Assembly (NCBI RefSeq): GCF_020379485.1
Contig: NC_063437.1
Location: 18,005,726 to 18,069,725 of the forward strand
Reading direction: 5' to 3'
From: Brassica napus
Lineage: Eukaryota > Streptophyta > Magnoliopsida > Brassicales > Brassicaceae
DNA: 64,000 nt
Numbering within the stretch: position 1 is the first letter of the stretch; each line of letters begins with the position of its first letter. The notes below the pieces were generated by a model, which saw nothing but the letters and a program-made list of their open reading frames with translations, searched no databases and was not told where the DNA came from. Positions 21,274-36,200 of the stretch are shown piece by piece. Position numbers and translations under genes: made by a program.

Positions 21274-22370
21274 AACAATATGTCATGTAAAATATATTTT
21301 TGAATTCGCCTCGGGCCTCCGAAAACCTTCGCACGGCTCTGCATATATGAAACTTTTAACTTGATTTTTATGAAAATTGTTTTAAGAAGTGCTACTGAAT
21401 ATTTTAATTTTCATGTTTCCAACGTTTCCATAAACAAAAGTTTACAATTTTCTCGTAAGTTAGTAACAATCAGTAGCTCATCTACCAGGACTAAATTGGT
21501 TTTTCAATTTTGACTATTGTATTAATCAGTAGTGTCTCTACTAGGTCATAACGATGAGCCAGAAATAGATACCGTGAGGAGTAAGTTATATCCGAGCTCC
21601 AAAATAGAACTCTAAACGGCGCCACATCATCTTGAGATAATACGGCGTCATGAAGTTCATCTGGCCGGAAAAATCAACACCCTCAGTTTTCAGTAAATAG
21701 CAACGGGGATGGATCTCCAAGCACCGAGAATGAGCTTCCTCGTCCATACAAACCACTACAAGGTGGCGGAACAGTCGCTTAATTAGTCCCTACTCCGACG
21801 TGGCAACCCTCCAGAAACAAATCGAACGTTGAGTTAGGCTCAGCCCAAGCCTGGTTTAAGGTCGTTAGTATCACCGTTTTCTCCTCCGTCGATGCTTCCA
21901 GCAAGACTCTCTGCAAAGCTCCCACATCTTTCGCCATACTCTGGCAAAAAGAAAAATTTAAAACATTAAAACAATGATTTTTTATATTATAATACAGTGT
22001 ATAGGGACTTATACTACTTTAGAAAAAGATAGTTGAAAATATCTTGTTAGCTTAAGAATAGATCCCAATTTCCTTTTAAAGAGTTGTTTGGGATCAGATC
22101 CCAATCAGTGTGTAAATGAAAACATTACTAACGGTATTGGTTTTGTAAGAAGCTGACTGTGTTCGGATCGGTGTAGACGCAAACGCAGGTAAACTGAAAA
22201 GCTGCATGCCGTAGCTGTTGGACGCTGGATTCAGAATTGTAGACCGCTAGAGACAACAGGGCGGTTACGGTCAGGAAAGCAAAGATGAGCGTCACATCCC
22301 TCAACTCGACAAATGACCAGGGTTGATGCCGCTGCGAGTTGTTGTTGCTGCCGTTAATGCAATCAACCAT
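20080..22370 (-). pseudogene. Nucleotide-diphospho-sugar transferase (DUF271, GT77-like) pseudogene
   Basis: Three exons can be followed on the minus strand. Exon 1 (from ATG 22370) encodes a short cytosolic tail and a signal-anchor (VTLIFAFLTVTALLSLAVY), as in type II Golgi glycosyltransferases. Exon 2 (21940 to about 21560) encodes VLLEASTEEKTVILTTLNQAWAEPNS and, in a shifted frame, RLFRHLVVVCMDEEAHSRCLE and MNFMTPYYLKMMWRRLEF. Exon 3 (from 20590) starts DMDIMWLRDP, with the metal-binding DxD motif, followed at once by a TAA stop, then CDHSNGN, FKFVQANR, QDVFNIIKHDRF, RFLDTVYFRGFCQ and MHANCCLGLYNKINGL. At least two frameshifts and two in-frame stops break it. A hAT-type MITE sits in the intron between exons 2 and 3. 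The family transfers sugars in the Golgi; this copy cannot. I do not recall this gene at the Arabidopsis position, so it may be a transposed copy. Confidence 0.85.
20718..21341. mobile_element. hAT-type MITE
   Basis: Perfect 11-bp inverted termini CAGAGCCGTGC (20718-20728) and GCACGGCTCTG (21331-21341) are flanked by the direct repeat CATATAT (20711-20717 and 21342-21348), a 7-8 bp target duplication. The CAGRG-type end and this duplication length fit hAT elements. The 624-bp body is AT-rich, includes a (TA)n run at 21243-21269 and encodes nothing. It lies within an intron of the sugar-transferase pseudogene. Confidence 0.85.
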
Positions 22371-24274
22371 GTCGCCTCTATGCTTATGAATAAGAACATA
22401 CGAATCTTTAAGTCTCGCTAAATTATTTGTATGAATCTTTAGATTACTCGTGTCTGTTTATTTACGTAAGAATGTTACGGATTGTAAAAGAATGGTGAGT
22501 ATATATCATTACTTCACGTTGATCTTCCATCCTTTTCTATAATTTATCATCATATAACGAAGCTCAAAGACGCATCTGAATTTACCTGTCAATGAAGTAA
22601 CCTTCTTGAAACATGATACCGATACATTCTATAAATCGACCTAGAATCTCATATGAGTTATTATTTGCTTAATCTAAAAATATAATGTATATCAAATTAA
22701 AGTTTTCCGTTGACTAAAAAGCAAAACAAAAAGTCTTGGAGGCTTGGAGCTTTACTTAGATGAGAGATTGATACTGTGTTGATTTAAAGTTTTATACTAT
22801 AGTTGAACAATTTACCAGTGACCTGCTCGAACTATCTCCCGATTATTATCTTGCTGATGGCTGAACAATTTACCAGTGACCTCCAAGGCTTAAAATTTTA
22901 CAAAGAGTATGATATTGTGTTGTGACCATATGTAGAGATGCAGAGATGCAGAATTTCTTATTGGTCCAAGATTCAGAACGGGACACTTGAATCAATTGTA
23001 GAGTTGCAGAGATACCATATGAATACTCTTCCGGTCTTTTCACTCAATCAGATAAAATTTATTTTAGAGCAATGGCTTTGAAGGTGCTTTGACGTGTATG
23101 AAGCTACAGCTTTCAAAGAAATCATACTTGGTTGGAGATTTTGTGAGTCTAGCTGATTCAATAATACCGAGTTACCTTTTTGAGAAAAGAAAAAAAAAAA
23201 AAGCTAGCTGGTGATGAAAAATAAGGTTATTTTCAGTTAATATTTTGTTTTAATAGGATAGATATCCAACAAAATAAATTACTTACAATAGAATTACTTC
23301 CTGTTCACTTCATTGATTTTGGAATTTAAATTTTTTTTATTTTTAAAAAGAGTGTATATTAAGACTTTAAAAAATAATGAACTCTATACTATATGAGTAA
23401 TTTTGATGATAGATATTATGGCCTAGTGATTTTTTGGAGTTTGGTATGTATTTACATCAGTTAAGGATACAATTTTTACTGGAAACTAAATTATTATGTT
23501 TGGTTAGCGTAGACTTGTGTTTTGGCCAAAGTGGTTAACACGATGGACTCTCTATCTTTTGGCATTTTAGAAAACATTCTAAACTTAGATCTGATAGTGT
23601 GGTAATCAATTCAGTGTATCACACAAAATGTGTTTACGAGACTGAACGGATCAGAATGAATATACCCAAAAAAAATATCGCACTGATAAATCCACGTGAA
23701 GGCTGCAAGATGGATGCACATGTTTGTGGTCAGCCACTTTCCAATACTGTTGCATTAACTATTAAGATTTTAGTGATTCGAATCAGTACAACATTAAGAT
23801 TTAGTGATTTTAGTGATTCGAATCAATACAACATCGTCGTACCAGATATTTTTAGAAAACAGATCCGCCAATAGTATCAAAACATAAAGAAAACTTGTGG
23901 GACCCAATTTTATTTAATACATCAACTAAATTTCGTTAAACTTTTTAATATTCATCTTTAATACCTAGATGTGCGGTACTACTTACTATCTACTTGAGCA
24001 ACATATATTTTTTGCATCTAAGGATATCTCATGTGTATGGAAGTAGAGATGTATATCATGGATGTATCCTCTTTTCAGATATTCAAATGAATTTTAAAAC
24101 ATGGTCATATATGTGCCTTAATTCTAATCCGAATCAATTAGCTTCTTAAAATCTGTGAATCATTAATCCCACGAAAATATATAAAAGTTGATATAATTAG
24201 TGGAAGCTCCGTGATTTTAGTAAGTGTTCATTAATGTTTATACTTCTGGAGACGATCGAGTTCTTCAACATGAC
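22371..24274. other. Intergenic DNA before the satellite
   Basis: I find no convincing gene in these 1.9 kb. A 20-bp direct repeat (TGAACAATTTACCAGTGACC) occurs at 22804 and 22862. A 40-bp-offset duplication with TTAGTGATTCGAATCA is at about 23766-23836. An open frame of 91 codons at 23599 has no recognisable domain and overlaps that duplication, so I do not call it. From 24275 the satellite begins abruptly. Confidence 0.5.
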
Positions 24275-27200
24275 GGATAGATGAGTATTCTTTAAGAATT
24301 TTTCATGAATATGTTGTATTTATAAATAATTTTTTTAAAAACTGCTATTTTTAGAAAGTTTTCATTTTCTTGAGAAATATTGTAGATTAGGTTTTGTGAT
24401 TTTGAAATTAGTATAACAAGAATATTTTTGGATAGATGAGTATTATTTAAGAATTTTTCATGAATATGTTGTATTTATAAATAATTTTCTTAAAAACTGC
24501 TATTTTTGGAAAGTTTTCATTTTTAGAGAAATATTGTAGATTAGGGTTTGTGATTTAGAAATTAGGAAAAAAAAATATTTTTGGATAGATGAGTATTCTT
24601 TAAGAATTTTTCATGAATATGTTATATTTATAAATAATTTTCTTAAAAACTTCTATTTTTGGAAAGTTTTCATTTTCTTGAGAAATATTGTAGATTTGGG
24701 TTTGTGATTTAAGATAACAAGATTATTTGTGGATAGATGAGTATTCTTTACGAGTTTTTCATCAGTGGGTTGTATTTTTAAATAATTTTTTTAAAAACTG
24801 CTATTTTTTAAAAGTTTTTATTTTCTTGAGAAATACTGTAGATTAGGGTTTGTGATTTAGAAATTAGGATAAAAAGAATATTTTTGGATAGATGAGTATT
24901 CTTTAAGATTTTTTCATGAATATGTTGTATTTATAAATAATTTTCTTAAAAACTGCTATTTTTGGAAAGTTTTTATTTTCTTGAGAAATATTGTAGATTA
25001 GGGTTTGTGATTTAGAAATTAGGATAACAAGAATATTTGTGGATAGATGAGTATTCTTTCTGATTTTTCATCAATAGGTTGTATTTTAAAATAATTTTCT
25101 TACAAACTGCTATTTTTGGAAAGTTTTTATTTTCTTGAGAAATTTTGTAGATTAGGGTTTGTAATTTAGAAATCAGGATAACAAGAATATTTTTGGATAG
25201 ATGAGTATTCTGTAAGAATTTTTCATGAATATGTTGTATTTAAAATAATTTTCTTAAAAACTGCTATTTTGGAAAGTTTTTATTTTCTTGAGAAATATTG
25301 TAGCTTAGGGTTTGTAATTTAGAAATCAGGATAACAAGAATATTTTTGGATAGATGAGTATTCTTTAAGAATTTTTCATGAATATGTTGTATTTAAAAAT
25401 ATTTTTTTTAAAACTGCTATTTTTAAAAAGTTTTCATTTTCTTGAGAAATATTGTAGATTAGGTTTTGTGATTTTGAAATTAGTATACCAAGAATATTTT
25501 TGGATAGATGAGTATTCTTTAAGAATTTTTCATCAATATGTTGTATTTTAAAATAATTTTCTTAAAAACTGCTATTTTTGGAAAGTTTTCATTTTTTAAG
25601 AGAAATATTGTAGATTAGGGTTTGTGATTTAAAATTAGGAAAAAAATAATATTTTTGGATAGATGAGTATTCTTTAAGAATTTTTCAGGAATATGTTATA
25701 TTTATAAATACTTTTCTTAAAACTTTATTTTTGGAAAGTTTTTCATTTCTTGAGAAATATTGTAGATTTGGGTTTGTGATTTAGAAATTAAGATAACAAG
25801 ATTATTTGTGGATAGATGAGTATTCTTTATGAGTTTTTCATCAGTAGGTTGTATTTTTAAATAATTTTCTTAAAAACTGCTATTTTTGGAAAGTTTTTAT
25901 TTTCTTGAGAAATATTGTAGATTAGGGTTTGTGATTTAGAAATTAGGATAAAAAGAATATTTTTGGATAGATGAGTATTCTGAAAGAGTTTTTCATGAAT
26001 ATGTTGTATTTATAAATAATTTTCTTAAAACTGCTATTTTTGGAAAGTTTTTTTTTCTTGAGAAATATTGTAGATTAGGTTTGTGATTTAGAAATTAGGA
26101 TAACAAGAATATTTGTGGATAGATGAGTATTCTTTCTGATTTTTACATCAATAGGTTGTATTTTTAAATAAATTTCTTAAAAACTGCTATTTTTGGAAAG
26201 TTTTTATTTTCTTGAGAAATATTGTAGATTAGGTTTTGTGATTTTGAAATTAGTATAACAAGAATATTTTTGGATAGATGAGTATTCTTTAAGAATTTTT
26301 CATGAATATGTTGTATTTATAAATATTTTCTTAAAAACTGCTATTTTGGAAAGTTTTCATTTTCTGAGAAATATTGTAGATTGGGTTTGTGATTTAGAAA
26401 TTAGGATAACAAGAATATTTGTGGATAGATGAGTATTTTTCTGAGTTTTCAACAATAGGTTGTATTTTTAATAATTCTTAAAAACTGCTATTTTTGGAAA
26501 GTTTTCATTTTCTTGAGAAATACTGTAGATTTGGGTTGTGATTTAGAAATTAGGATAAAAAGAATATTTTTGGATAGATGAGTATTCTTTAAGAATTTTT
26601 CATGAATGTTGTATTATAAATAATTTTCTTTAAAAACTGCTATTTTTGGAAAGTTTTTTTTCTTGAGAAATATTGTAGATTAGGTTTGTGATTTAGAAAT
26701 TAAGATAACAAGAATATTTTTGGATAGATGAGTATTCTTTAAGAATTTTTCATGAATGTTTGTATTTATAATAATTTTTTTTAAAAACTGTTATTTTTGA
26801 AAAGTTTTCATTTTTCTTGAGAAATATTGTAGATTAGGGTTTGTGATTTGAAAATATTAGGATAACAAGAATATTTTTGGATAGATGAGTATTCTTTAAG
26901 ATTTTTCATGAATATGTTGTATTTATAAATAATTTTTTAAAAACTGCTATTTTTGGAAAGTTTTCATTTTCTTGAGAAATATTGTAGATTAGGTTTTGTG
27001 ATTTTGAAATTAGTATAACAAGAATATTTTTGGATAGATGAGTATTCTTTAAGAATTTTTCATCGATATGTTGTATTTTAAAATAATTTTCTTAAAAACT
27101 GCTATTTTTGGAAAGTTTTCATTTTTTTAGAGAAATATTGTAGATTAGGTTTTGTGATTTTGAAATTAGTATAACAAGAATATTTTTGGATAGATGAGTA

Positions 27201-30200
27201 TTCTTTAGGAATTTTTCATGAATATGTTGTATTTATAAATATTTTTTTTTAAAACTGCTATTTTTGGAAGGTTTTCATTTTTTTGAGAAATATTGTAGAT
27301 TGGGGTTTGTTATTTAGAATTTAGGATAACAAGAATATTTGTGGATAGATGAGTATTCTTTCTGATTTTTTCATCAATAGGTTGTATTTTTAAATAATTT
27401 TCTTAAAAACTGCTATTTTTGGAAAGTTTTCATTTTCTTGAGAAATATTGTAGATTAGGTTTTGTGATTTTGAAATTAGTATAACAAGAATATTTTGGAT
27501 AGATGAGTATTCTTTAAGAATTTTTCATGAATATGTTGTATTTATAAATAATTTTTTAAAAAACTGCTATTTTTTTCTTGAGAAATATTGTATATTAGGG
27601 TTTATGATTTTGAAATTAGTATAACCAGATTATTTGTGGACAGATGAGTATTCTTTAGAGTTTTTCATGAATAGTTGTATTTAAAATAATTTTCTTAAAA
27701 ACTGCTATTTTTGGAAAGTTTTCATTTTCTTGAGAAATACTGTAGATTAGGGTTTGTGATTTAGAAATTAGAATAAAAAGAATATTTTTGGGTAGATGGG
27801 TATTTTTTCTGATTTGTTTCATCAATAGGTTGTATTTTTAAATAATTTTCTTAAAAACTGCTATTTTTGGAAAGTTCTTTTTTTTGAGAAATATTGTAGA
27901 TTAGGGTTTGTGATTTAGAAATTAGGATAACAAAATATTTTTGGATAGATGATATTCTTTAAGAATTTTCATGAATATGTTGTATTTTAAATAATTTCTT
28001 AAAAAACTGCTATTTTTGGAAAGTTTTCATTTTCTTGAGAAATATTGTAGATTGGGTTTGTGATTTAGAAATTAAGATAACAAGAATATTTTTGGATAGA
28101 TGAGTATTTTTTATAAGTTTTTCATCAGTGGGTTGTATTTAAATAATTTTCTTAAAAACTGCTATTTTGGAAAGTTTTTATTTTCTTGAGAAATATTGTA
28201 GATTAGGTTTGTGATTTAGAAATTAGGATAAAAAGAATATTTTTGGATAGATGAGTATTCTTTAAGAATTTTTCATGAATATGTTGTATTTATAAATATT
28301 TTTTTTAAAAACTGTTATTTTTGGAAAGTTTTCATTTTCTTGAGAAATATTGTAGATTAGGGTTGTGATTTTGAAATTAGGTAACAAGAATTTTTGGATA
28401 GATGAGTATTCTTTAAGATTTTTTCATGAATATGTTGTATTTATAAATAATTGTTTTAAAAACTGTTATTTTTGGAAAGTTTTCATTTTCTTGAGAAATA
28501 TTGTAGATTAGGTTTTGTGATTTTGAAATTAGTATAACAAGAATATTTTTGGATAGATGAGTATTCTTTAGAATTTTTCATGATATGTTGTATTTTAAAA
28601 TATTTTCTTAAAACTGCTATTTTTGGAAAGTTTTTATTTTTCTAGAGAAATATTGTAGATTAGGGTTTGTGATTTAGAAATTAGGATAACAAGAATATTT
28701 TTGATAGATGAGTATTCTTTAAGAATTTTTCATGAATATGTTGTATTTATAAATAATTTTTTTTAAAACTGCTATTTTTGGAAGGTTTTCATTTTTTTGA
28801 GAAATATTGTAGATTTGGGTTGTATTTAGAAATTAGGATAACAAGAATATTTGTGGATAGATGAGTATTCTTTCTGATTTTTTCATCAATAGGTTGTATT
28901 TTTAAATAATTTTCTTAAAAACTGCTATTTTTGGAAAGTTTTCATTTCTTGAGAAATATTGTAGATTAGGTTTTGTGATTTAGAAATTAGGATATACAAG
29001 AATATTTTTGGATAGATGAGTATTTTTAAGAATTTTTCATGAATATGTTGTATTTATAAATAATTTTCTTAAAAACTGCTATTTTGGAAAGTTTTCATTT
29101 TTTGAGAAATATTGTAGATTAGGGTTTGTGATTTAGAAATTAGGAAAAAAGAATATTTTGGATAGATGAGTATTCTTTAAGAATTTTTCATGAATATGTT
29201 GTATTTATAAATAATTTTCTTAAAAACTGCTATTTTTGGAAAGTTTTCATTTTCTTGAGAAATATTGTAGATTGGGTTTGTGATTTAAAGGATAACAAGA
29301 ATATTGTGGATAGATGAGTATTCTTTAAGAATTTTCATCAATATGTTGTATTTTAAATAATTTTTTTAAAAACTGCTATTTTTGGAAAGTTTTCATTTTC
29401 TTGAGAAATATTGTAGATTAGGGTTTGTGATTTAGAAATTAGGATAAAAAGAATATTTTTGGATAGATGAGTATTCTTTAAGATTTTTTCATGAATATGT
29501 TGTATTTATAAATAATTTTCTTAAAAACTGCTATTTTTGGAAAGTTTTTATTTTCTTGAGAAATATTGTAGATTAGGGTTTGTGATTTAGAAATTAGGAT
29601 AACAAGAATATTTGTGGATAGATGAGTATTCTTTCTGATTTTTTCATCAATAGGTTGTATTTTAAATAATTTTCTTAAAAACTGCTATTTTTGGAAAGTT
29701 TTATTTCTTGAGAAATATTGTAGATTAGGGTTTGTGATTTAGAAATTAGGATAACAAGAATATTTTTGGATAGATGAGTATTCTTTAAGAATTTTTCATG
29801 AATATGTTGTATTTATAAATAATTTTCTTAAAAACTGCTATTTTTGGAAAGTTTTCATTTTCTTGAGAAATATTGTAGATTAGGGTTTGTGATTTAGAAA
29901 TTAGGATAACAAGAATATTTTTGGATAGATGAGTTCTTTAAGAATTTTTCATGAATATGTTGTATTTAAAAAATTTTTTAAAACTGCTATTTTTAAAAGT
30001 TTTCATTTTCTTGAGAAATATTGTAGATTAGGGTTTGTGATTTAGAAATTAGGATAACAAGAATATTTTGGATAGATGAGTATTCTTTAAGAATTTTTCA
30101 TCAATATGTTGTATTTTAAAATAATTTTCTTAAAAACTGCTATTTTTGAAAGTTTTCATTTTTTAAGAGAAATATTGTAGATTAGGGTTTGTGATTTAGA

Positions 30201-33200
30201 AATTAGGAAAAAAATAATATTTTTGGATAGATGAGTATTCTTTAAGAATTTTTCATGAATATGTTGTATTTATAAATAATTTTCTAAAAACTGCTATTTT
30301 TGGAAAGTTTTCATTTTCTTGAGAAATATTGTAGATTGGGTTTGTGATTTAGAAATTAGGATAACAAGATTATTTGTGGATAGATGAGTATTCTTTATGA
30401 GTTTTTCATCAGTAAGTTGTATTTTTAAATAATTTTCTTAAAAACTGCTATTTTTGGAAAGTTTTCATTTTCTTGAGAAATACTGTAGATTAGGGTTTGT
30501 GATTTAGAAATTAGGAAAAAGAATATTTTGGATAGATGAGTATTCTTAAGAATTTTCATGAATATGTTGTATTTATAAATAATTTTCTTAAAAACTGCTA
30601 TTTTTGGAAAGTTTTCATTTTCTTGAGAAATATTGTAGATTAGGTTTGTGATTTAGAAATTAGGATAACAAGAATATTTGTGGATAGATGAGTATTCTTT
30701 ATGATTTTTCATCAATAGGTTGTATTTTTAAATAATTTTCTTAAAAACTGCTATTTTTGGAAAGTTTTATTTTCTTGAGAAATATTGTAGATTAGGGTTT
30801 GTGATTTAGAAATTAGGATAACAAGAATATTTTTGGATAGATGAGTATTCTTTAAGAATTTTTCATGAATATGTTGTATTTATAAATAATTTTCTTAAAA
30901 ACTTCTATTTTGGAAAGTTTTCATTTTCTTGAGAAATATTGTAGATTTGGGTTTGTGATTTAGAAATTAAGATAATAAGATTATTTTTGGATAGATGAGT
31001 ATTTTTTTCTGAGTTTTTCATCAATAGGTTGTATTTTTAAATAATTTTCTTAAAAACTGCTATTTTTGGAAAGTTTTCATTTTCTTGAGAAATATTGTAG
31101 ATTAGGGTTTGTGATTTAGAAATTAGGATAACAAGAATATTTTGGATAGATGAGTATTCTTTAGAATTTTTCATGAATATGTTGTATTTATAAATAATTT
31201 CTTAAAAACTGCTATTTTTGGAAAGTTTTTCTTTCTTGAGAAATACTGTAGATTAGGGTTTGTGATTTAGAAATTAGGATAAAAAGAATATTTTTGGATA
31301 GATGAGTATTCTTTAAGAATTTTTCATGAATATGTTGTATTTATAAATAATTTTTTTTAAAAACTGTTATTTTTGGAAAGTTTTCATTTTCTTGAGAAAT
31401 ATTGTAGATTAGGGTTTGTGATTTGAAATAGGATAACAAGAATATTTTTGGATAGATGAGTATTCTTTAAGATTTTTTCATGAATATGTTGTATTTATAA
31501 ATAATTTTTTAAAACTGTTATTTTTGGAAAGTTTTCATTTTCTTGAGAAATATTGTAGATTAGGGTTTGTGATTTTGAAATTAGTATAACAAGAATATTT
31601 TTGGATAGATGAGTATTCTTTAAGAATTTTTCATGATATGTTGTATTTTAAAATAATTTTCTTAAAAACTGCTATTTTTGGAAAGTTTTCATTTTTTTAG
31701 AGAATATTGTAGATTAGGTTTTGTGATTTAGAAATTAGGATAACAAGAATATTTTTGGATAGATGAGTATTCTTTAGGAATTTTTCATGAATATGTTGTA
31801 TTTATAATATTTTTTTTTAAAAACTGCTATTTTTGGAAGGTTTTCATTTTTTTGAGAAATATTGTAGATTGGGTTTTGATTTAGAAATTAGGATAACAAG
31901 AATTTGTGGATAGATGAGTATTCTTTCTGATTTTTATCAATAGGTTGTATTTTTAAATAATTTTCTTAAAAACTGCTATTTTTGAAAAGTTTTCATTTTC
32001 TTGAGAAATATTGTAGATTGGGTTTGTGATTTGAAATTAGGATAACAAGAATATTTTGGATAGATGAGTATTCTTTAAGAATTTTTCATGAATATGTTGT
32101 ATTTATAAATAATTTTTTAAAAAACTGCTATTTTTGGAAAGTTTTCATTTTCTTGAGAAATATTGTAGATTAGGGTTTGTGATTTTGAAATTAGTATAAC
32201 CAGATTATTTGTGGACAGATGAGTATTCTTTATGAGTTTTTCATGAATAGTTGTATTTTAAATAATTTTCTTAAAAACTGATTTTTGGAAAGTTTTCATT
32301 TTCTTGAGAAATATTGTAGATTAGGGTTGTGATTTAGAAATTAGGATAAAAAGAATATTTTGGGATGAGTATTTTCTGATTTTTTCATCAATAGTTGTAT
32401 TTTTAAATAATTTTCTTAAAAACTGCTATTTTTGGAAAGTTTTATTTTCTTGAGAAATATTGTAGATTAGGGTTTGTGATTTGAAATTAGGATAACAAGA
32501 ATATTTTGGATAGATGAGTATTCTTTAAGAATTTTCATGAATATGTTGTATTTATAAATAATTTTTAAAAAACTGCTATTTTTGGAAAGTTTTCATTTTC
32601 TTGAGAAATATTGTAGATTAGGGTTTGTGATTTTGAAATTAGTATAACCAGATTATTTGTGGACAGATGAGTATTCTTTATGAGTTTTTCATGAGTAGGT
32701 TGTATTTTTAAATAATTTTCTTAAAAACTGCTATTTTTGGAAAGTTTTCATTTTCTTGAGAAATATTGTAGATTAGGGTTTGTGATTTAGAAATTAGGAT
32801 AACAAGAATATTTTTGGATAGATGAGTATTCTTTAAGAATTTTTCATGAATATGTTGTATTTATAAATAATTTTTTTAAAAACTGCTATTTTTGGAAAGT
32901 TTTCATTTTCTTGAGAAATATTGTAGATTAGGGTTTGTGATTTTGAAAATAGTATAACAAGAATATTTTGGATAGATGAGTATTCTTTAAGATTTTTCAT
33001 GAATATGTTGTATTTATAAATAATTTTTTAAAAACTGCTTTTTTGGAAAGTTTTCATTTTCTTGAGAAATATTGTAGATTAGGTTTTGTGATTTAGAAAT
33101 TAGGATAACAAGAATATTTTTGGATAGATGAGTATTCTTTAAGAATTTTTCATGAATATGTTGTATTTAAAATAATTTCTTAAAAACTGCTATTTTGGAA

Positions 33201-36200
33201 AGTTTTCATTTTTTGAGAAATATTGTAGATTAGGTTTGTGATTTAGAAATTAGGATAACAAGAATATTTTGGATAGATGAGTATTCTTTAAGAATTTTTC
33301 ATGAATATGTTGTATTTATAAATAATTTTTTTTAAAACTGCTATTTTTGGAAGGTTTTCATTTTTTGAGAAATATTGTAGATTTGGGTTTGTTATTTAGA
33401 ATTTAGGATAACAAGAATATTTGTGGATAGATGAGTATTCTTTAAGAATTTTTCATCAATAGGTTGTATTTAAATAATTTTCTTAAAAACTGCTATTTGG
33501 AAAGTTTTCATTTCTTGAGAAATATTGTAGATTAGGTTTTGTGATTTAGAAATTAGGATAACAAGAATTTTTGGATAGATGAGTATTCTTTAAGAATTTT
33601 TCATGAATATGTTGTATTTATAATAATTTTTTTAAAAACTGCTATTTTTGGAAAGTTTCATTTTCTTGAGAAATATTGTAGATTAGGGTTTGTGATTTTG
33701 AAATTAGTATAACCAGATTATTTGTGGACAGATGAGTATTCTTTATGAATTTTTCATGAATAGGTTGTATTTTTAAATAATTTTCTTTAAAAACTGCTAT
33801 TTTTGGAAAGTTTTCATTTTCTTGAGAAATACTGTAGATTAGGGTTTGTGATTTAGAAATTAGGATAAAAAGAATATTTTGGATAGATGAGTATTTTTAA
33901 GATTTTTTCATCAATAGTTGTATTTTTAAATAATTTTCTTAAAAACTGATTTTTGGAAAGTTTTATTTTCTTGAGAAATATTGTAGATTAGGGTTTGTGA
34001 TTTAGAAATTAGGATAACAAAATATTTTTGGATAGATGAGTATTCTTTAAGAATTTTTCATGAATATGTTGTATTTATAAATAATTTCTTAAAAACTGCT
34101 ATTTTGGAAAGTTTTCATTTTCTTGAGAAATATTGTAGATTTGGGTTTGTGATTTAGAAATTAGGATAACAAGAATATTTGTGGATAGATGAGTATTTTT
34201 TAGAATTTTTCATCAATAGGTTGTATTTTAAATAATTTTCTTAAAACTGCTATTTTTGGAAAGTTTTTATTTTGAGAGAAATATTGTAGATTAGGGTTTG
34301 TGATTTAGAAATTAGGATAACAAGAATATTTTTGGATAGATGAGTATTCTTTAAGAATTTTTCATGAATATGTTGTATTTATAATATTTTTTAAAAAACT
34401 GCTATTTTTGGAAAGTTTTCATTTTCTTGAGAAATATTGTAGATTAGGGTTTGTGATTTTAAAAATTAGGATAACAAGAATATTTTGGATAGATGAGTAT
34501 TCTATGATTTTTTCATGAATATGTTGTATTTATAAATAATTTTTTAAAAACTGCTATTTTTGGAAAGTTTTCATTTTCTTGAGAAATATTGTAGATTAGG
34601 GTTTGTGATTTAGAAATTAGGATAACAAGAATATTTTTGGATAGATGAGTATTCTTTAAGAATTTTTCATGATATGTTGTATTTATAAATAATTTCTTAA
34701 AAACTGCTATTTTTGGAAAGTTTTCATTTTTTGAGAAATATTGTAGATTAGGGTTTGTGATTTAGAAATTAGGATAACAAGAATATTTTTGGATAGATGA
34801 GTATTCTTAAGAATTTTTCATGAATATGTTGTATTTATTTTAAATAATTTTTTAAAAACTGCTATTTTTGGAAGTTTTCATTTTTTGAGAAATATTGTAG
34901 ATTGGGTTTGTGATTTAGAAATTAGGATAACAAGAATATTTGTGGATAGATGAGTATTCTTTAAGATTTTTTCATCAATAGGTTGTATTTTTAAATAATT
35001 TTCTTTAAAACTGCTATTTTGGAAAGTTTTCATTTTCTTGAGAAAATTGTAGATTAGGTTTTGTGATTTAGAAATTAGGATAACAAGAATATTTTGGATA
35101 GATGAGTATTCTTTAAGAATTTTCATGAATATGTTGTATTATAAATAATTTTCTTAAAAACTGCTATTTTGGAAAGTTTTCATTTTCTTGAGAAATATTG
35201 TAGATTAGGTTTGTGATTTGAAATTAGGATAACAGAATATTTGTGGATAGATGAGTATTCTTTAAGAATTTTTCATGAATAGGTTGTATTTTAAATAATT
35301 TTCTTAAAAACTGCTATTTTGGAAAGTTTTCATTTTCTTGAGAAATATTGTAGATTAGGGTTTGTGATTTAGAAATTAGGATAACAAGAATATTTTGGAT
35401 AGATGAGTATTTTTTGATTTTTCATCAATAGTTGTATTTTTAAATAATTTTCTTAAAAACTGCTATTTTGGAAAGTTTTCATTTTCTTGAGAAATATTGT
35501 AGATTAGGGTTTGTGATTTAGAAATTAGGATAACAAAATATTTTTGGATAGATGAGTATTCTTTAAGAATTTTTCATGAATATGTTGTATTTATAAATAA
35601 TTCTTTAAAAACTGCTATTTTGGAAAGTTTTCATTTTCTTGAGAAATATTGTAGATTGGGTTTGTGATTTAGAAATTAGGATAACAAAAGATTATTTGGA
35701 TAGATGAGTATTCTTTAGAATTTTCATCAATAGGTTGTATTTTTAAATAATTTCTTAAAAACTGCTATTTTTGGAAAGTTTTTTTTCTTGAGAAATATTG
35801 TAGATTAGGGTTTGTGATTAGAAATTAGGATAACAAGAATATTTTTGGATAGATGAGTATTCTTTAAGAATTTTTCATGAATATGTTGTATTTAAATAAT
35901 TTTCTTAAAAACTGCTATTTTTGGAAAGTTTTCATTTTCTTGAGAAATATTGTAGATTAGGGTTTGTGATTTAGAAAATTAGGATAACAAGAATATTTTG
36001 GATAGATGAGTATTCTTTAAGATTTTCATGAATATGTTGTATTTTAAATAATTTTTTAAAAACTGCTATTTTTGGAAAGTTTTCATTTTCTTGAGAAATA
36101 TTGTAGATTAGGTTTTGTGATTTGAAATTAGGATAACAAGAATATTTTTGGATAGATGAGTATTCTTTAAGAATTTTCATGATATGTTGTATTTTTAAAT

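Noticed and set aside
23599..23874. 91-codon open frame before the satellite
   Set aside because: No domain, unusual composition, and overlap with a short local duplication; most likely chance.
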